The position numbers were made by a program, and so were the translations under genes. DNA of 64,000 bases from Methylorubrum sp. B1-46 (GTDB taxonomy: Bacteria; Pseudomonadota; Alphaproteobacteria; Rhizobiales; Beijerinckiaceae), in NCBI RefSeq assembly GCF_021117295.1, contig NZ_CP088247.1, forward strand, positions 4,231,001 through 4,295,000. Direction: 5' to 3'. Shown here in pieces: positions 8,411 to 17,713 of the stretch. Every line of letters starts with the position of its first letter. The stretch's first letter is position 1. Below the pieces are notes generated by a model. It was given only the letters and a program-made list of their open reading frames with translations. It was not told where the DNA came from and did not search any database.

Positions 8411-9313
8411 GCATTTCTGGATCTGCTTACCAGAGACTGCCTTTGGCAAGCACATGGTGAGCGCAAGCCGGTCAATCAGCCGACCTCACAAGGAAGCCCG
8501 CTGGCGCTCGCTGGTGCGCTTCCGGCATCCGAGGTGCAGCAGCGTTCCGTCGCCGTCATGAAGCCTCTTGTTGAGTTAGAGCGCCTTGGCGTTGATTTGG
8601 CCTCGGATGTCCTTCGGCGCGCCTCATGACGCGTCCGATGCCGATCCGTCCACATCTGCTCTCCACTCCACCGCGCCCAGCGGAATTTGTGTTTGCACAC
8701 GAGGCAGATCGGGACGGCCGGCAGAGGACCTCCAACAGGCTCTGAGTGCTGGCCGAGGGCTTCGTCTCGAACTCGGGGTAGGCGGCGAACCCTGCCACGG
8801 GCTTCCTCCGCAAGGGTCGGAGTTCCGGTGGCAACTGCGATCAATTCGCGCCTCGCTGCTCCCGGCTGATCTATATCAAGGTGCTTCCTGACGTGATGGG
8901 CTTTCCTGTCGAGGTGCTCGTGAAGGGTGCCTCCATCCGACAGGGCGGACCAGATGAACATGGATGCAAGCGAGGCCCCTTACGCGCGCCCGCGTTGCGC
9001 AAGATCATCCGGAAATACTGGGGCGATGACGCAGGAGAAGGGTAGAAAAAGCATCTTCCGCTATTGTATTAGGCATAATACTCTATGAGTCCGTACGGAC
9101 TCCCGGAGGATACTGCCCGGCGCCGGTGAGCACATGTAAGACGAACAATTCAAGCTTAGCCAGCGTCGACTTTTGACGCTGTAGCGACTTTGGCGGTCAC
9201 TGGACCATCGCAGATGATTGCGCGCGCATTGGACCGCCATGGCCGTCGCGGGCAGCTTATTCGAGATCGGGCTTAAGCCGTACTTCGTCACTTTCGTGAA
9301 TCGAGTGTCAGGA
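8411..9313. other. About 900 bases without a convincing gene, after the tRNAs
   Basis: Several short frames are open here, the longest on the minus strand at 8476-8961 (161 codons, starting MFIWSALSDGGTLHEHL), but none looks like a known family, and none has a good ribosome-binding site or ordinary residue composition. Position directly 3' of a tRNA pair suggests a decayed insertion, but no att repeat or integrase remnant was recognised. The end of the region (9061-9102) holds palindromes probably belonging to the cio promoter. Confidence 0.45.
9066..9102. promoter_or_regulatory. Two adjacent palindromes upstream of the cio operon
   Basis: GTATTA-GGCA-TAATAC (9066-9081) and the perfect 16-bp palindrome GAGTCCGTACGGACTC (9087-9102) sit about 210 bases before cioA. 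They are candidate operator or promoter-proximal elements. No FNR-type TTGAT-N4-ATCAA box is visible here. Confidence 0.4.
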
Positions 9314-10738
9314 ATGTTGGCCGACCACCTCCCCAGCGCCCTCGATCTTGCCCGAAGCCAATTCGCCTTTACGGTCGTTTGGCATTTTCTGTTCCCGGCT
9401 TTTACCATCGGGCTGGCCAGCTTTCTGGCGGTGCTGGAAGCCTTCTGGCTCGCCACGGGACGCGCCGTCTACCTTGATTCCTACCGGTATTGGCTCAAGA
9501 TCTTCGCCATCGCGTTCGCCATGGGCGTCGTCTCGGGGCTCGTCATGAGCTACCAGTTCGGCACCAACTGGTCGGTCTTCTCCGACAAGACGGCCCCGAT
9601 CCTCGGTCCTCTCCTCGGCTACGAAGTTTTGACGGCCTTCTTTCTGGAGGCGGGCTTTCTCGGGGTGATGTTGTTCGGTCTGGAGCGCGTGGGCCCGCGC
9701 CTCCATTTCCTGGCCACCTGCCTCGTCGCGGTGGGCACGCTGACCTCGGCCTTCTGGATCCTGTCGGCCAATTCCTGGATGCAGACGCCGGCGGGCTACG
9801 TGCTCGACGCCAACGGCCATTTCGCGCCCCAGGATTGGTGGGCGGCGATCTTCAACCCGTCCTTCCCCTTCCGCTTCGCCCACACCGTCACCGCCGCCTA
9901 CCTGACCACCGCGATGATCGTGGGTGCGGTGGGGGCGTGGCATCTCCTGCGTGACCGGTCGAACCCGCGCGCCCGCCTGATGTTCTCGATGGCGATGTGG
10001 ATGGCCGCCGTCGTCGCTCCCGTGCAACTCGTCCTGGGCGACCTGCACGGGACCAACACCTACCACTATCAGCCCGCCAAGGTCGCGGCGATGGAGGGCC
10101 ATTTCGAGAGCGAGCGGCGCGCGCCCTCGATCCTGTTCGGCTGGCCCGACGCGCAGGCCGAGACGACGCGCTGGGCGATCGGCATTCCGGGGCTCGCGAG
10201 CTTGTATCTCGCCCACGACCTGAACGCCGAGGTGCGCGGGCTGAAGTCACTGCCCCGCGACACCTGGCCGACCAACCTACCCCTGGTGTTCTGGTCCTTC
10301 CGGGTCATGGTCGGGCTCGGCTTCCTGATGATCGCGCTGGGAATGGCCTCGCTCTATCTGCGCTGGAAAGGACGGCTCTACAGCTCACGATGGCTGCAGC
10401 GCTGCGCGGTCGCGATGGGCCCGTCCGGCCTCGTGGCCGTCACGGCGGGCTGGGTCGTAACGGAGGCCGGGCGTCAGCCCTTCACGGTCTACGGGCTGCT
10501 GCGCACCGCCGACAGCGTCTCACCCATCGCCGCCCCCGCCGTCGCGGCCTCGCTCGCGGCCTTCGCCGTGGTCTACTTCGTCGTGTTCGGGGCCGGCATC
10601 TGGTACCTCCTCCACCTCTTCAATCAGCCGCCGCGGCCACACGAGGCGGGTGTGCCCACCGGCCGGCCGGTCCGCACCGCCGGCATCACCCCGGCCCCGG
10701 CGATCGCCGCCGGCCCGAACGCTCAGCCGGCCGAGTGA
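9314..10738 (+). CDS. cioA: Cytochrome bd-type (cyanide-insensitive) quinol oxidase subunit I
   Basis: Heme-bearing subunit of an inner-membrane quinol oxidase that reduces O2 to water without pumping protons. The start at 9314 ([19 protein letters not shown]) is where the family begins; the longer in-frame leader is rejected. Conserved features include [15 protein letters not shown] (axial His in helix I), MSYQFGTNW, the acidic pair region [28 protein letters not shown] with the second heme His, and many hydrophobic helices. The periplasmic Q-loop is short, as in CioA rather than E. coli CydA. 474 residues. Only 14 bases separate it from cioB. No cydDC assembly genes are in the window. Confidence 0.95.
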   Translation: MLADHLPSALDLARSQFAFTVVWHFLFPAFTIGLASFLAVLEAFWLATGRAVYLDSYRYWLKIFAIAFAMGVVSGLVMSYQFGTNWSVFSDKTAPILGPLLGYEVLTAFFLEAGFLGVMLFGLERVGPRLHFLATCLVAVGTLTSAFWILSANSWMQTPAGYVLDANGHFAPQDWWAAIFNPSFPFRFAHTVTAAYLTTAMIVGAVGAWHLLRDRSNPRARLMFSMAMWMAAVVAPVQLVLGDLHGTNTYHYQPAKVAAMEGHFESERRAPSILFGWPDAQAETTRWAIGIPGLASLYLAHDLNAEVRGLKSLPRDTWPTNLPLVFWSFRVMVGLGFLMIALGMASLYLRWKGRLYSSRWLQRCAVAMGPSGLVAVTAGWVVTEAGRQPFTVYGLLRTADSVSPIAAPAVAASLAAFAVVYFVVFGAGIWYLLHLFNQPPRPHEAGVPTGRPVRTAGITPAPAIAAGPNAQPAE

Positions 10739-10752
10739 AGGACGGGTCTTCC

Positions 10753-11763
10753 ATGTCTCTCGACCTCACGTTGATCTGGGCCGTCCTGATCGCCACGGCG
10801 GTGTTCCTCTACGTCGCGATGGACGGGTTCGATCTCGGCATCGGCATCCTGTTCCCGGCCGTGTCCGCCAAGGCCGATCGGGACGTGATGGTGAACTCCG
10901 TCGCCCCCGTATGGGACGGCAACGAGACCTGGCTGATCCTCGGCGGCGGCGGCCTCTTCGCGGTCTTCCCGCTGGCCTACGTGACGATCCTGCCGGCGCT
11001 CTACATGCCGCTGATCCTGATGCTGCTCGCCCTCGTCTTCCGCGGCGTCGCCTTCGAGATGCGCTTCCGCATGGCGACCGTGCGGGGGCAGCTCTGGTGG
11101 GACCGCGCCTTCTCCTGGGGCAGCTACGTGGCGGCCTTCTGCCAGGGCATCGCGCTCGGCGCCCTCGTTCAGGGCATCCGTGTCGAGGGGCGCGCCTATG
11201 CCGGGGGCTGGTGGGACTGGCTCACCCCGTTCTCCCTGCTGACCGGCGCGGCGCTGGTGGTGGGCTACGGGCTTCTCGGGGCCTGCTGGCTCATCTGGAA
11301 GACGGGGGGCGAGTTGCAGATCCGCGCCTACCGCCTCGCCCGCTCTCTCGGTCTGGCGACCCTGGTCCTGATCGCCATCGTTTCGCTCACGATGCTCGTC
11401 CTCAGCGCTCCCTTCCGCGAGCGCTGGCTCTCGTTCCCCGGCATTCTCGTCGGGGCACCGGTGCCCGTGCTCGTCGGGCTGCTGGCGCTGCGCTTCCAGC
11501 GCGCGCTGGAGCGGCGGGAGGAGATCATGCCCTTCCTCTGCGCGCTCGGCTTCTTCCTGCTCTCCTATATCGGGCTCGGTATCAGCCTTTGGCCGATGAT
11601 CGTGCCCCCGGATATCTCGATCTGGGCCGCGGCCACGCATCCGAGCAGCCAGGCCTTCCTCCTCGCCGGTGCGGCGGTGCTGATCCCAATGGTGCTCGGC
11701 TACACGGCCTACGTCTACTGGCTGTTCCGCGGCAAGGTCACACCGGAATCCGGATATCATTGA
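10753..11763 (+). CDS. cioB: Cytochrome bd-type quinol oxidase subunit II
   Basis: Partner membrane subunit of CioA, 336 residues and about eight transmembrane helices. Typical motifs are YVAMDGFDLGIGILFP and PVWDGNETWLILGGGGLFAVFP near the N terminus. The gene follows cioA by 14 bases. Its TGA stop overlaps the ATG of the small DUF2474 gene (ATGA), implying translational coupling. Function is sure from family and context. Confidence 0.96.
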   Translation: MSLDLTLIWAVLIATAVFLYVAMDGFDLGIGILFPAVSAKADRDVMVNSVAPVWDGNETWLILGGGGLFAVFPLAYVTILPALYMPLILMLLALVFRGVAFEMRFRMATVRGQLWWDRAFSWGSYVAAFCQGIALGALVQGIRVEGRAYAGGWWDWLTPFSLLTGAALVVGYGLLGACWLIWKTGGELQIRAYRLARSLGLATLVLIAIVSLTMLVLSAPFRERWLSFPGILVGAPVPVLVGLLALRFQRALERREEIMPFLCALGFFLLSYIGLGISLWPMIVPPDISIWAAATHPSSQAFLLAGAAVLIPMVLGYTAYVYWLFRGKVTPESGYH

Positions 11764-11942
11764 TGGGTCTTCATCAGCCGACAACGGAGCCTGCCTTCGT
11801 GCCCGACGCCGCACGCCTCCGCAGGGCGGCGATGACCGGCAAACTTGGCCGGATCGGCTGGTTCGTGCTGCTCTGGGCGATGAGTGTCGTGAGCCTGACG
11901 CTCGTCGCCCTGCCGCTTCGATGGCTGCTGAAACCGTCTTGA
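11763..11942 (+). CDS. DUF2474 small membrane protein, likely third oxidase subunit
   Basis: 59 residues with a single hydrophobic helix (IGWFVLLWAMSVVSLTLVALPL) after a basic N-terminal part. The ATG overlaps the cioB stop by a base. DUF2474 proteins are regularly the last gene of cioAB operons and are thought to play the role that CydX plays for CydAB; that is inference from position, size and topology. Reading frame and overlap were checked directly. Confidence 0.82.
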   Translation: MGLHQPTTEPAFVPDAARLRRAAMTGKLGRIGWFVLLWAMSVVSLTLVALPLRWLLKPS

Positions 11943-12488
11943 TCGGCGGCTCCGTCAGGGCCGTGGCCGGCCCGGTTCCTGTGCCCGTCCGCAGTCTCCT
12001 GGATCGATGGACCGATCCTGAGGGTCTCGGGTGGAGGTTTGCAGGAACCGGATTGATCACCATCAACGAGCCGGTGCGCCGGTATCGACTATACTCTGTG
12101 CCGACGCCCGCATCAGCGGCCGCGGCGCCGCGGCCGCCCGCAATCTCCAGAGTTTCGGCGAAGCGATCGTCTGCAGATTCGCTCGGTCGAAGATGAGCGC
12201 CGCCCGCGACGTCGTCGTGGCACCCTGAATGGCGCCTCAAAGCTGGTCTTCGGCAAATCCCGGCCGCCGCAACACGAGAAATCAAAAGTAGTATCGGCTC
12301 AAAGCTCGCGCCGGACAGCTTTCGTCTTTCGAACCACGTCGAGGGTGCCCAAACGACCGAAGTCGAGCGAAACCGCCCAAGACACAATCTGACATTGTAT
12401 AGTTCGTATTCAATCGTCTCATGATAGCAATAGGTCGCCGCTTTGTGCGGTCGTTCGCCGATCAATCAATCATCACGGAGGATGCGCC
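11943..12488. other. Gene-free region after the cio operon
   Basis: No gene recognised. It includes a palindromic CGGCCGCGGCGCCGCGGCCG stretch near 12117-12138. The final 100 bases, just before the cysteine-rich peptide gene, are unusually A/T rich for this window (TCTGACATTGTATAGTTCG) and probably carry its promoter. Confidence 0.45.
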
Positions 12489-12722
12489 ATGCGAAGCGTT
12501 GCAATACTCGCTGCTGTTCCGGCAATGCTTATAGGAATAAATATCTATACTGCGACGGCGGCGATGAGTCGGCCGGGCCAGATCATGACGACGCGCGACA
12601 TGAACATCGAATGCCGCGGCAACGGATGGGTCGGACGCAGCGCGAGAGACTGCTGCAGCGGCCGCTGCCGGATCTTGAAATCGAAGCGATGCAAATGCAT
12701 CGGCAACAAGCCGTCCTTCTGA
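12489..12722 (+). CDS. Small secreted cysteine-rich (knottin-like) peptide
   Basis: 77 residues, no family recognised. The first 25 residues form a Sec signal (MRSVAILAAVPAMLIGINIY, cleavage probably after TATAA). The mature part of about 52 residues is basic and has six cysteines: one, then 12 residues, an adjacent CC pair, 3 residues, C, 7 residues, C, one residue, C (seen in IEC, DCCSGRC and KRCKCIGN). The CC-x3-C core resembles inhibitor-cystine-knot and conotoxin-like peptides, but the overall order is not a classical ICK, so this is only resemblance. GGAGG at 12477-12481, seven bases before the ATG, strongly supports translation. It stands alone between the cio operon and an efflux pair. 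Confidence 0.7.
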   Translation: MRSVAILAAVPAMLIGINIYTATAAMSRPGQIMTTRDMNIECRGNGWVGRSARDCCSGRCRILKSKRCKCIGNKPSF

Positions 12723-13022
12723 ACATCCCTTGCAGAAGCAAGCGTCGATGTTGGGACGGATGAGGCAGAGCGGGCATCCGGTGTGCCGCCTCGTATCAGG
12801 CGTTCGGGGCGGCATGGTCGGCGCCGGGCTCCGCGAAGCGGCGCATGGTGCGAGCCTGGGGGCTTTCACCATCGCGGATGCGCGTCAGGGGCATCGGGTC
12901 AGGCAAGGCGCCGCGCGTGCCGCGACGCCCTGCCAGCTCGGCACGCTGCAGGGCCGGGAAGCGGGGGGCCAAGGCATTCGGCCGTCCGTCGTGTTTCGCC
13001 TGGCGATTCCCCGGAGGCGGAC
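12723..13022. other. Gene-free region before the RND adaptor gene
   Basis: About 300 bases with no supported gene. An open frame runs into the adaptor gene from 12783 but its residues are Arg/Gly-rich noise. GGAGG at 13012-13016 marks the real start downstream. Confidence 0.5.
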
Positions 13023-14339
13023 GTGACGGTGTCCGGCCGGTTCACGCTCGGGATTGGGTGGGCCGCGGCGACGCTCTGCACCGCCTGCCTGCCCGCGATT
13101 TCGACGGCGTTCGCGCAGGGGCAGGGCGAGCCGGCTGGGCCGCCCGTCGTCGGCATCATCGCGGCACGCAAGGAGCCGATCACCCAGACGGAGCAATTCA
13201 TCGGCCGTATCGAGGCGAAGCAGCGTGTCGACATCGTCGCCCGGGTGACGGCGTTCATCGAGAAGCGGCTCTTCGTCGAGGGCACGGATGTCGAGGAAGG
13301 AACGCTCCTCTATCGTCTCGAGCAGGCCCCGTTCCAGGCGGCCGTGGCCGCTCAGAAGGCGCAGATTGCGCAGGTCGAAGCGCAATTGGGTAACGCGCGT
13401 CTCACGACGCAGCGCGCCCGAATCCTGCTCGGCGGGCCGGCCGGGCAGCAATCGACCTACGACGCGGCGCTTGCGAACGAGCGGGCCTTGGAGGCGCAGC
13501 TCCAAGCCGCACAAGCCCAGCTCGACACGGCGCAGATCAATCTCGGCTACACGGAGATCCGCGCGCCAATTGCCGGCCAGATCGGGCGCACGTCCCTGAC
13601 GATCGGCAACGTCGTCGGGCCGAGTTCCGGGGTGCTGACGACGATCGTCAGCCAGGACCCGATGTTCGTGACGTTTCCGGTGCCGGTCCGTGAAGCAATC
13701 AATCTGCGGACGCGCTATGGGCCGGCGGGCGGATTCGGCGCTGCCCTGATCCGGGCGCAACTCCCAGACGGCCGTTTCTACGATCACACCGGGACGCTCG
13801 ATTTCGTCAACAACACCATCGCGACGAATACGGACACGATCCTGCTTCGCGGCGTGCTGCCGAATCCCCCGATCTTCGCTCACAGCCGCACGGCCGCCAC
13901 CATCCGCGAACTCACGGATGGTGAGTTCGTGACCGTGTTCCTCGAAGGCGTCGAGCCGGTCGAAGTGGTCGCGATCCCCCGCGCCGCCGTCCTGGCCGAC
14001 CAGCGGGGCAGCTACGTCTACGTGATCGGGCCGGGCAATAAGGCCGAGGAGCGTCGGATTCAGCTTGGCCAATCGAGCACGACGCTCGCGGCGGTGACGA
14101 GCGGACTCAAGGTCGGAGAGCAGGTCATCGCCGAAGGCTTGCAGCGGGTCCGCGCGGGCGAGGCGGTCTCGCCCAAACCCGCCGACGCCATTCTGCAGAG
14201 GATGATGCGAAACTCCGCCGTGAACGAAGACAGCGCGGGGCCGGCTGCGTCCGTTTCGCCACCGGCCGGACACGGTCCGACCGGAGCGGCCAGCGGTGCC
14301 GGCCCGAACGCGAGCGGCAGCCCGAACCGCCGGCGTTAG
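13023..14339 (+). CDS. RND efflux periplasmic adaptor (membrane fusion protein)
   Basis: HlyD/AcrA-type adaptor linking an RND pump to an outer-membrane channel. The start is a GTG at 13023 with GGAGG six bases before it; the signal sequence (FTLGIGWAAATLCTACLPAI) ends at FAQG. Then come the lipoyl half-motif (QFIGRIEAKQRVDIVARVTA), a coiled-coil hairpin (QAAVAAQKAQIAQVEAQLGN), the second lipoyl half (LGYTEIRAPIAGQIGRTSL) and the beta-barrel domain. The C-terminal tail is Ser/Pro/Gly rich. 438 residues. It precedes the permease by 116 bases. No outer-membrane factor gene is nearby. If the permease is really broken this gene would be an orphan. Confidence 0.92.
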   Translation: MTVSGRFTLGIGWAAATLCTACLPAISTAFAQGQGEPAGPPVVGIIAARKEPITQTEQFIGRIEAKQRVDIVARVTAFIEKRLFVEGTDVEEGTLLYRLEQAPFQAAVAAQKAQIAQVEAQLGNARLTTQRARILLGGPAGQQSTYDAALANERALEAQLQAAQAQLDTAQINLGYTEIRAPIAGQIGRTSLTIGNVVGPSSGVLTTIVSQDPMFVTFPVPVREAINLRTRYGPAGGFGAALIRAQLPDGRFYDHTGTLDFVNNTIATNTDTILLRGVLPNPPIFAHSRTAATIRELTDGEFVTVFLEGVEPVEVVAIPRAAVLADQRGSYVYVIGPGNKAEERRIQLGQSSTTLAAVTSGLKVGEQVIAEGLQRVRAGEAVSPKPADAILQRMMRNSAVNEDSAGPAASVSPPAGHGPTGAASGAGPNASGSPNRRR

Positions 14340-14455
14340 CGCAGCATGGGACGCCTCCCTCGCCCCGTCCCTTGCCGCCCCCCTTGCCCCGCTCCGCGGC
14401 CCCTCGTCCCGGATCGCACGTCGTTTGGCCCAGGCGACCGAGCCCGAGGCGCGTC

Positions 14456-17400
14456 ATGATCTCATCCATCTTCGTGGACCGCCCCCGGCTCGCGATCGTC
14501 ATCGCGCTGATCATCACGATCGCCGGGGGGCTGGCGCTGCTGCGGATCCCGGTCGCGCAGTTTCCGGACATCGTGCCGCCGCAGGTGAGCGTGTCGGCGA
14601 CGTATCCGGGGGCCTCCGCCGAGGTCGTCGAAGCAAGCGTCGCCCAGCCGCTCGAAGCACAAGTCATCGGCGTCGACCGCATGATCTACATGAAGTCCAC
14701 GAGCGCCAATGACGGCAGCTACAGCCTGGCGGTGAGTTTCGACCTCGGCTCCGACCCGGACATCAACACGGTCAGCGTCAACAACCGCGTGCAGTCGGCC
14801 CTGTCGCAGCTCCCGTCCGAGGTGCAGCTGCAGGGGCTCAAGGTGCAGAAGAAGTCGTCCGCGATCCTGCTGTTTGCCGTCCTCTACAGCGAGACGGGCG
14901 CGCAGGACCCGCTCTTCATCACGAACTACGCCATCATCAACGTGCTCGACGAGATTTCGCGCACGGCCGGAGTGGGGCAGGCCAACCTGTTCGCGCGGAT
15001 GAACTACTCGATGCGCATCTGGTTCGACACGGATCGCCTGACGAGCCTGAATTTCGCGCCGTCGGACGTGGTGGATGCCATTCGGGCGCAAAGCGTTCAG
15101 GCGCCGGTCGGCCGCATCGGCGCGCCGCCGATCACGAACGAGCAGCAGATCCAGATGAACGTGCAGACGCAGGGTCGCTTGTCGACGCCGGCACAGTTCG
15201 GCGCAATCGTCCTGCGCACGAACCCCGACGGCTCCGTGGTGCGCATCCGCGACGTCGCCCGAGTGGAACTCAGCGCGCAGAGCTTCGACAGCGAATCCCG
15301 GCTCGACGGCCGGCCCGGCGTCCCCGTCGCCATCTATCTCGTGCCCGGTGCCAACGCGGTCAGCACCGCGACCGCCGTGAAGGCGACCCTGGAGAAGCTT
15401 TCGGCGCGCTTCCCGGCAGGTTTGCGATACGTGGTCGTGCACGATTCCACGACCTTCGTGAAGGATACCATCTCCGAGGTGCTGCGGACGCTGGCCGAGG
15501 CCTTCGTCCTCGTCGTCCTCGTCGTGTTTCTGTTCCTCGGGAATCTGCGGGCGACGGTGATCCCCGCCATCGCCGTGCCGGTGAGCCTCATCGGCACCTT
15601 CGCGGTGCTCTACGTGCTCGGCTACTCGGCCAACACCGTCTCGCTCCTGGCGATGGTGCTCGCCATCGGCATCGTGGTCGATGACGCCATCGTCGTCGTC
15701 GAGAATGTCGAGCGGGTGATGGAGGAGCATCCGGAGCTGTCGCCGGCCGAGGCGACGAAGCTCGCCATGACGCAGATTACCGCCCCCATCATCGCCATCA
15801 CGCTCGTGCTCCTATCCGTCTTCGTTCCGATCGCCTTCATCCCCGGCGTGTCGGGAACGCTGTTCCGGCAATTCGCCGTCACGATCAGCGCCGCGATGCT
15901 GATCTCGGCGATCAACGCGCTGACCCTTTCGCCCGCGCTGTGCGGGGTGTTCCTGCGTCCCACGCGCGCGCGGCGCGGCATCATGGGCCGGGTGCTCGGC
16001 GGAATCGATTGGGTGCGGGACCGTTATGCAGCGGGCGTCCGCCGCCTCGTCGGCGTGTCCGCTCTCTCACTCGTGCTGGTCCTCCTGTTCGCGGGCGGCA
16101 TCTTCGGCCTCTCGCGGATCACGCCGTCCGGATTCCTCCCAGAGGAGGATCAAGGCGCCTTCTTCGTCTCGGTCCAACTGCCCGACGGCGCGTCGGTGGC
16201 CCGCACGAGCGCGGTCGCGTCGGAGGTCGAGAGGCTCCTGAAGGACATGCCCGGCGTCAATCAGGTGCTTGCGATCGTCGGCTTCTCGCTTCTGGACGGA
16301 GCGGCCGAGCCGAATTCCGCGTTTTTGGTGGCGCAGCTCAAACCCTTCGCCGATCGCCGGAGCGCGGCGGAATCCGCCCAGGCCCTGATCGGGCGCGCTT
16401 ACGTGGCGGCCGCGGCGATCGAGCAGGCAACGGTGCGGCCCTTCAATCTTCCGCCCATCGTCGGGCTCTCGACGAGCGGCGGCTTCGAATACGTGCTCGA
16501 GGCGCGAGAGGGGCAGGACCCGGCTGCGATCGACGCGGTCGTGCGCGGCCTCGCCGCGGCGGCGAACCGCGACCCGCAGCTCGCCCGCGTCTTCTCCACC
16601 TTCACGGCATCGAATCCCTCGATCTTCCTCGACATCGACCGCACCAAGGCACAGGTGCTCGGGCTGGCGATGAGCGACGTCTTCAGTTCGCTTCAAGCCA
16701 CGCTCGGCGGGGTCTACGTCAACAATTTCAACCTCTACGGCCGCACCTGGCAGGTGAATGTGGAGGGCGAGGCGGACAACAGGGCGACATTCGCGACATC
16801 TGGAACATCTATGTCCGCGGCGCCTCGGGCCAGATGGTGCCGATGCGTTCGGTCGCGAGCGAGCGCATCGTGCTCGGACCGCAGGTGCTGACTCGATACA
16901 ACAATTTCCGCGCCGTGAGCGTGAACGGCAGCCCGGCGCCCGGCATCTCCTCCGGCGCCGCGATGGCCGCGATGGGGCAGATCTCCGACCGGACGCTGCC
17001 GGAAGGCTACAGCTACGAGTGGACCGGGACCGCCTATCAGGAGCAGCAGGCGTCCGGCCAGACCTGGATCGTCCTCGGCCTCGCCTTCCTGTTCGCCTAC
17101 CTGTTCCTCGTCGCCCTCTACGAGAGCTGGACGATCCCCATTCCGGTCCTTCTGTCCGTCGTGGTCGGCGCCTTCGGCTCCTACCTTGCCGTCAAGCTCG
17201 CCGGCCTTTCCCTCGACCTCTACAGCGAGATCGGCCTCGTGGTGCTGATCGCGCTCGCGGCCAAGAACGGCATCCTGATCGTCGAGTTCGCCAAGGACCA
17301 GCGGGAGGCGGGCGTACCGATCCGGGAGGCCGCGATCCGCGGCGCCGAGCAGCGGTTCCGCGCCGTGATGATGACCTCCATCGCCTTCATCCTCGGCCTC

Positions 17401-17586
17401 GTCCCCCTCGTGATCGCGACCGGCGCGGCCCAGATCAGCCGTCGCGACGTCGGCACCGCGGTCTTCGGCGGGATGATCGCGGCCAGTTCGATCGGCATCT
17501 TCCTCGTGCCGATGCTCTACGTCACGGTCCAAACCCTGCGCGAGCGCGTGAGACAGAGGACGGCGAGGCAGGGTCGGCCCGCCTGA
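14456..17586 (+). pseudogene. RND (AcrB-like) efflux permease interrupted by a -1 frameshift
   Basis: Inner-membrane proton-driven drug transporter of the HAE1 group. The first frame (MISSIFVDRPRLAIVIALI...) runs normally through the porter domain and TM4 with the proton-relay residues ([18 protein letters not shown]) until about 16780. At 16781-16785 (AACAGGGCGAC) one G appears to be missing: after NVEGEADN the first frame becomes nonsense and stops at 16891. The family-like sequence continues in another frame ([17 protein letters not shown]) to 17586, including the last six helices ([21 protein letters not shown]). Together the parts make about 1043 residues, normal length. The break is in a short G run, so a sequencing error is as likely as a true mutation. 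Confidence 0.85.
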
Positions 17587-17713
17587 CGGCGGTCCGGGCG
17601 CCTGCGAAACCGCCTCCGCGGGACTTCGGCGCGTCCCAGCGAGACATCCGTTCCGGGGACGGACCGCGAGAAGTCCAGGGTTTGCTGGCGAACAGCGAGA
17701 GGAACGGGCGAGA

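Noticed and set aside
8476..8961. 161-codon minus-strand frame (MFIWSALSD...) after the tRNA genes
   Set aside because: No family resemblance, no ribosome-binding site and odd composition; at most a remnant.
10723..12465. A 580-codon minus-strand frame opposite cioB
   Set aside because: High-GC shadow of cioB; cioA-cioB-DUF2474 spacing and conserved residues are decisive.
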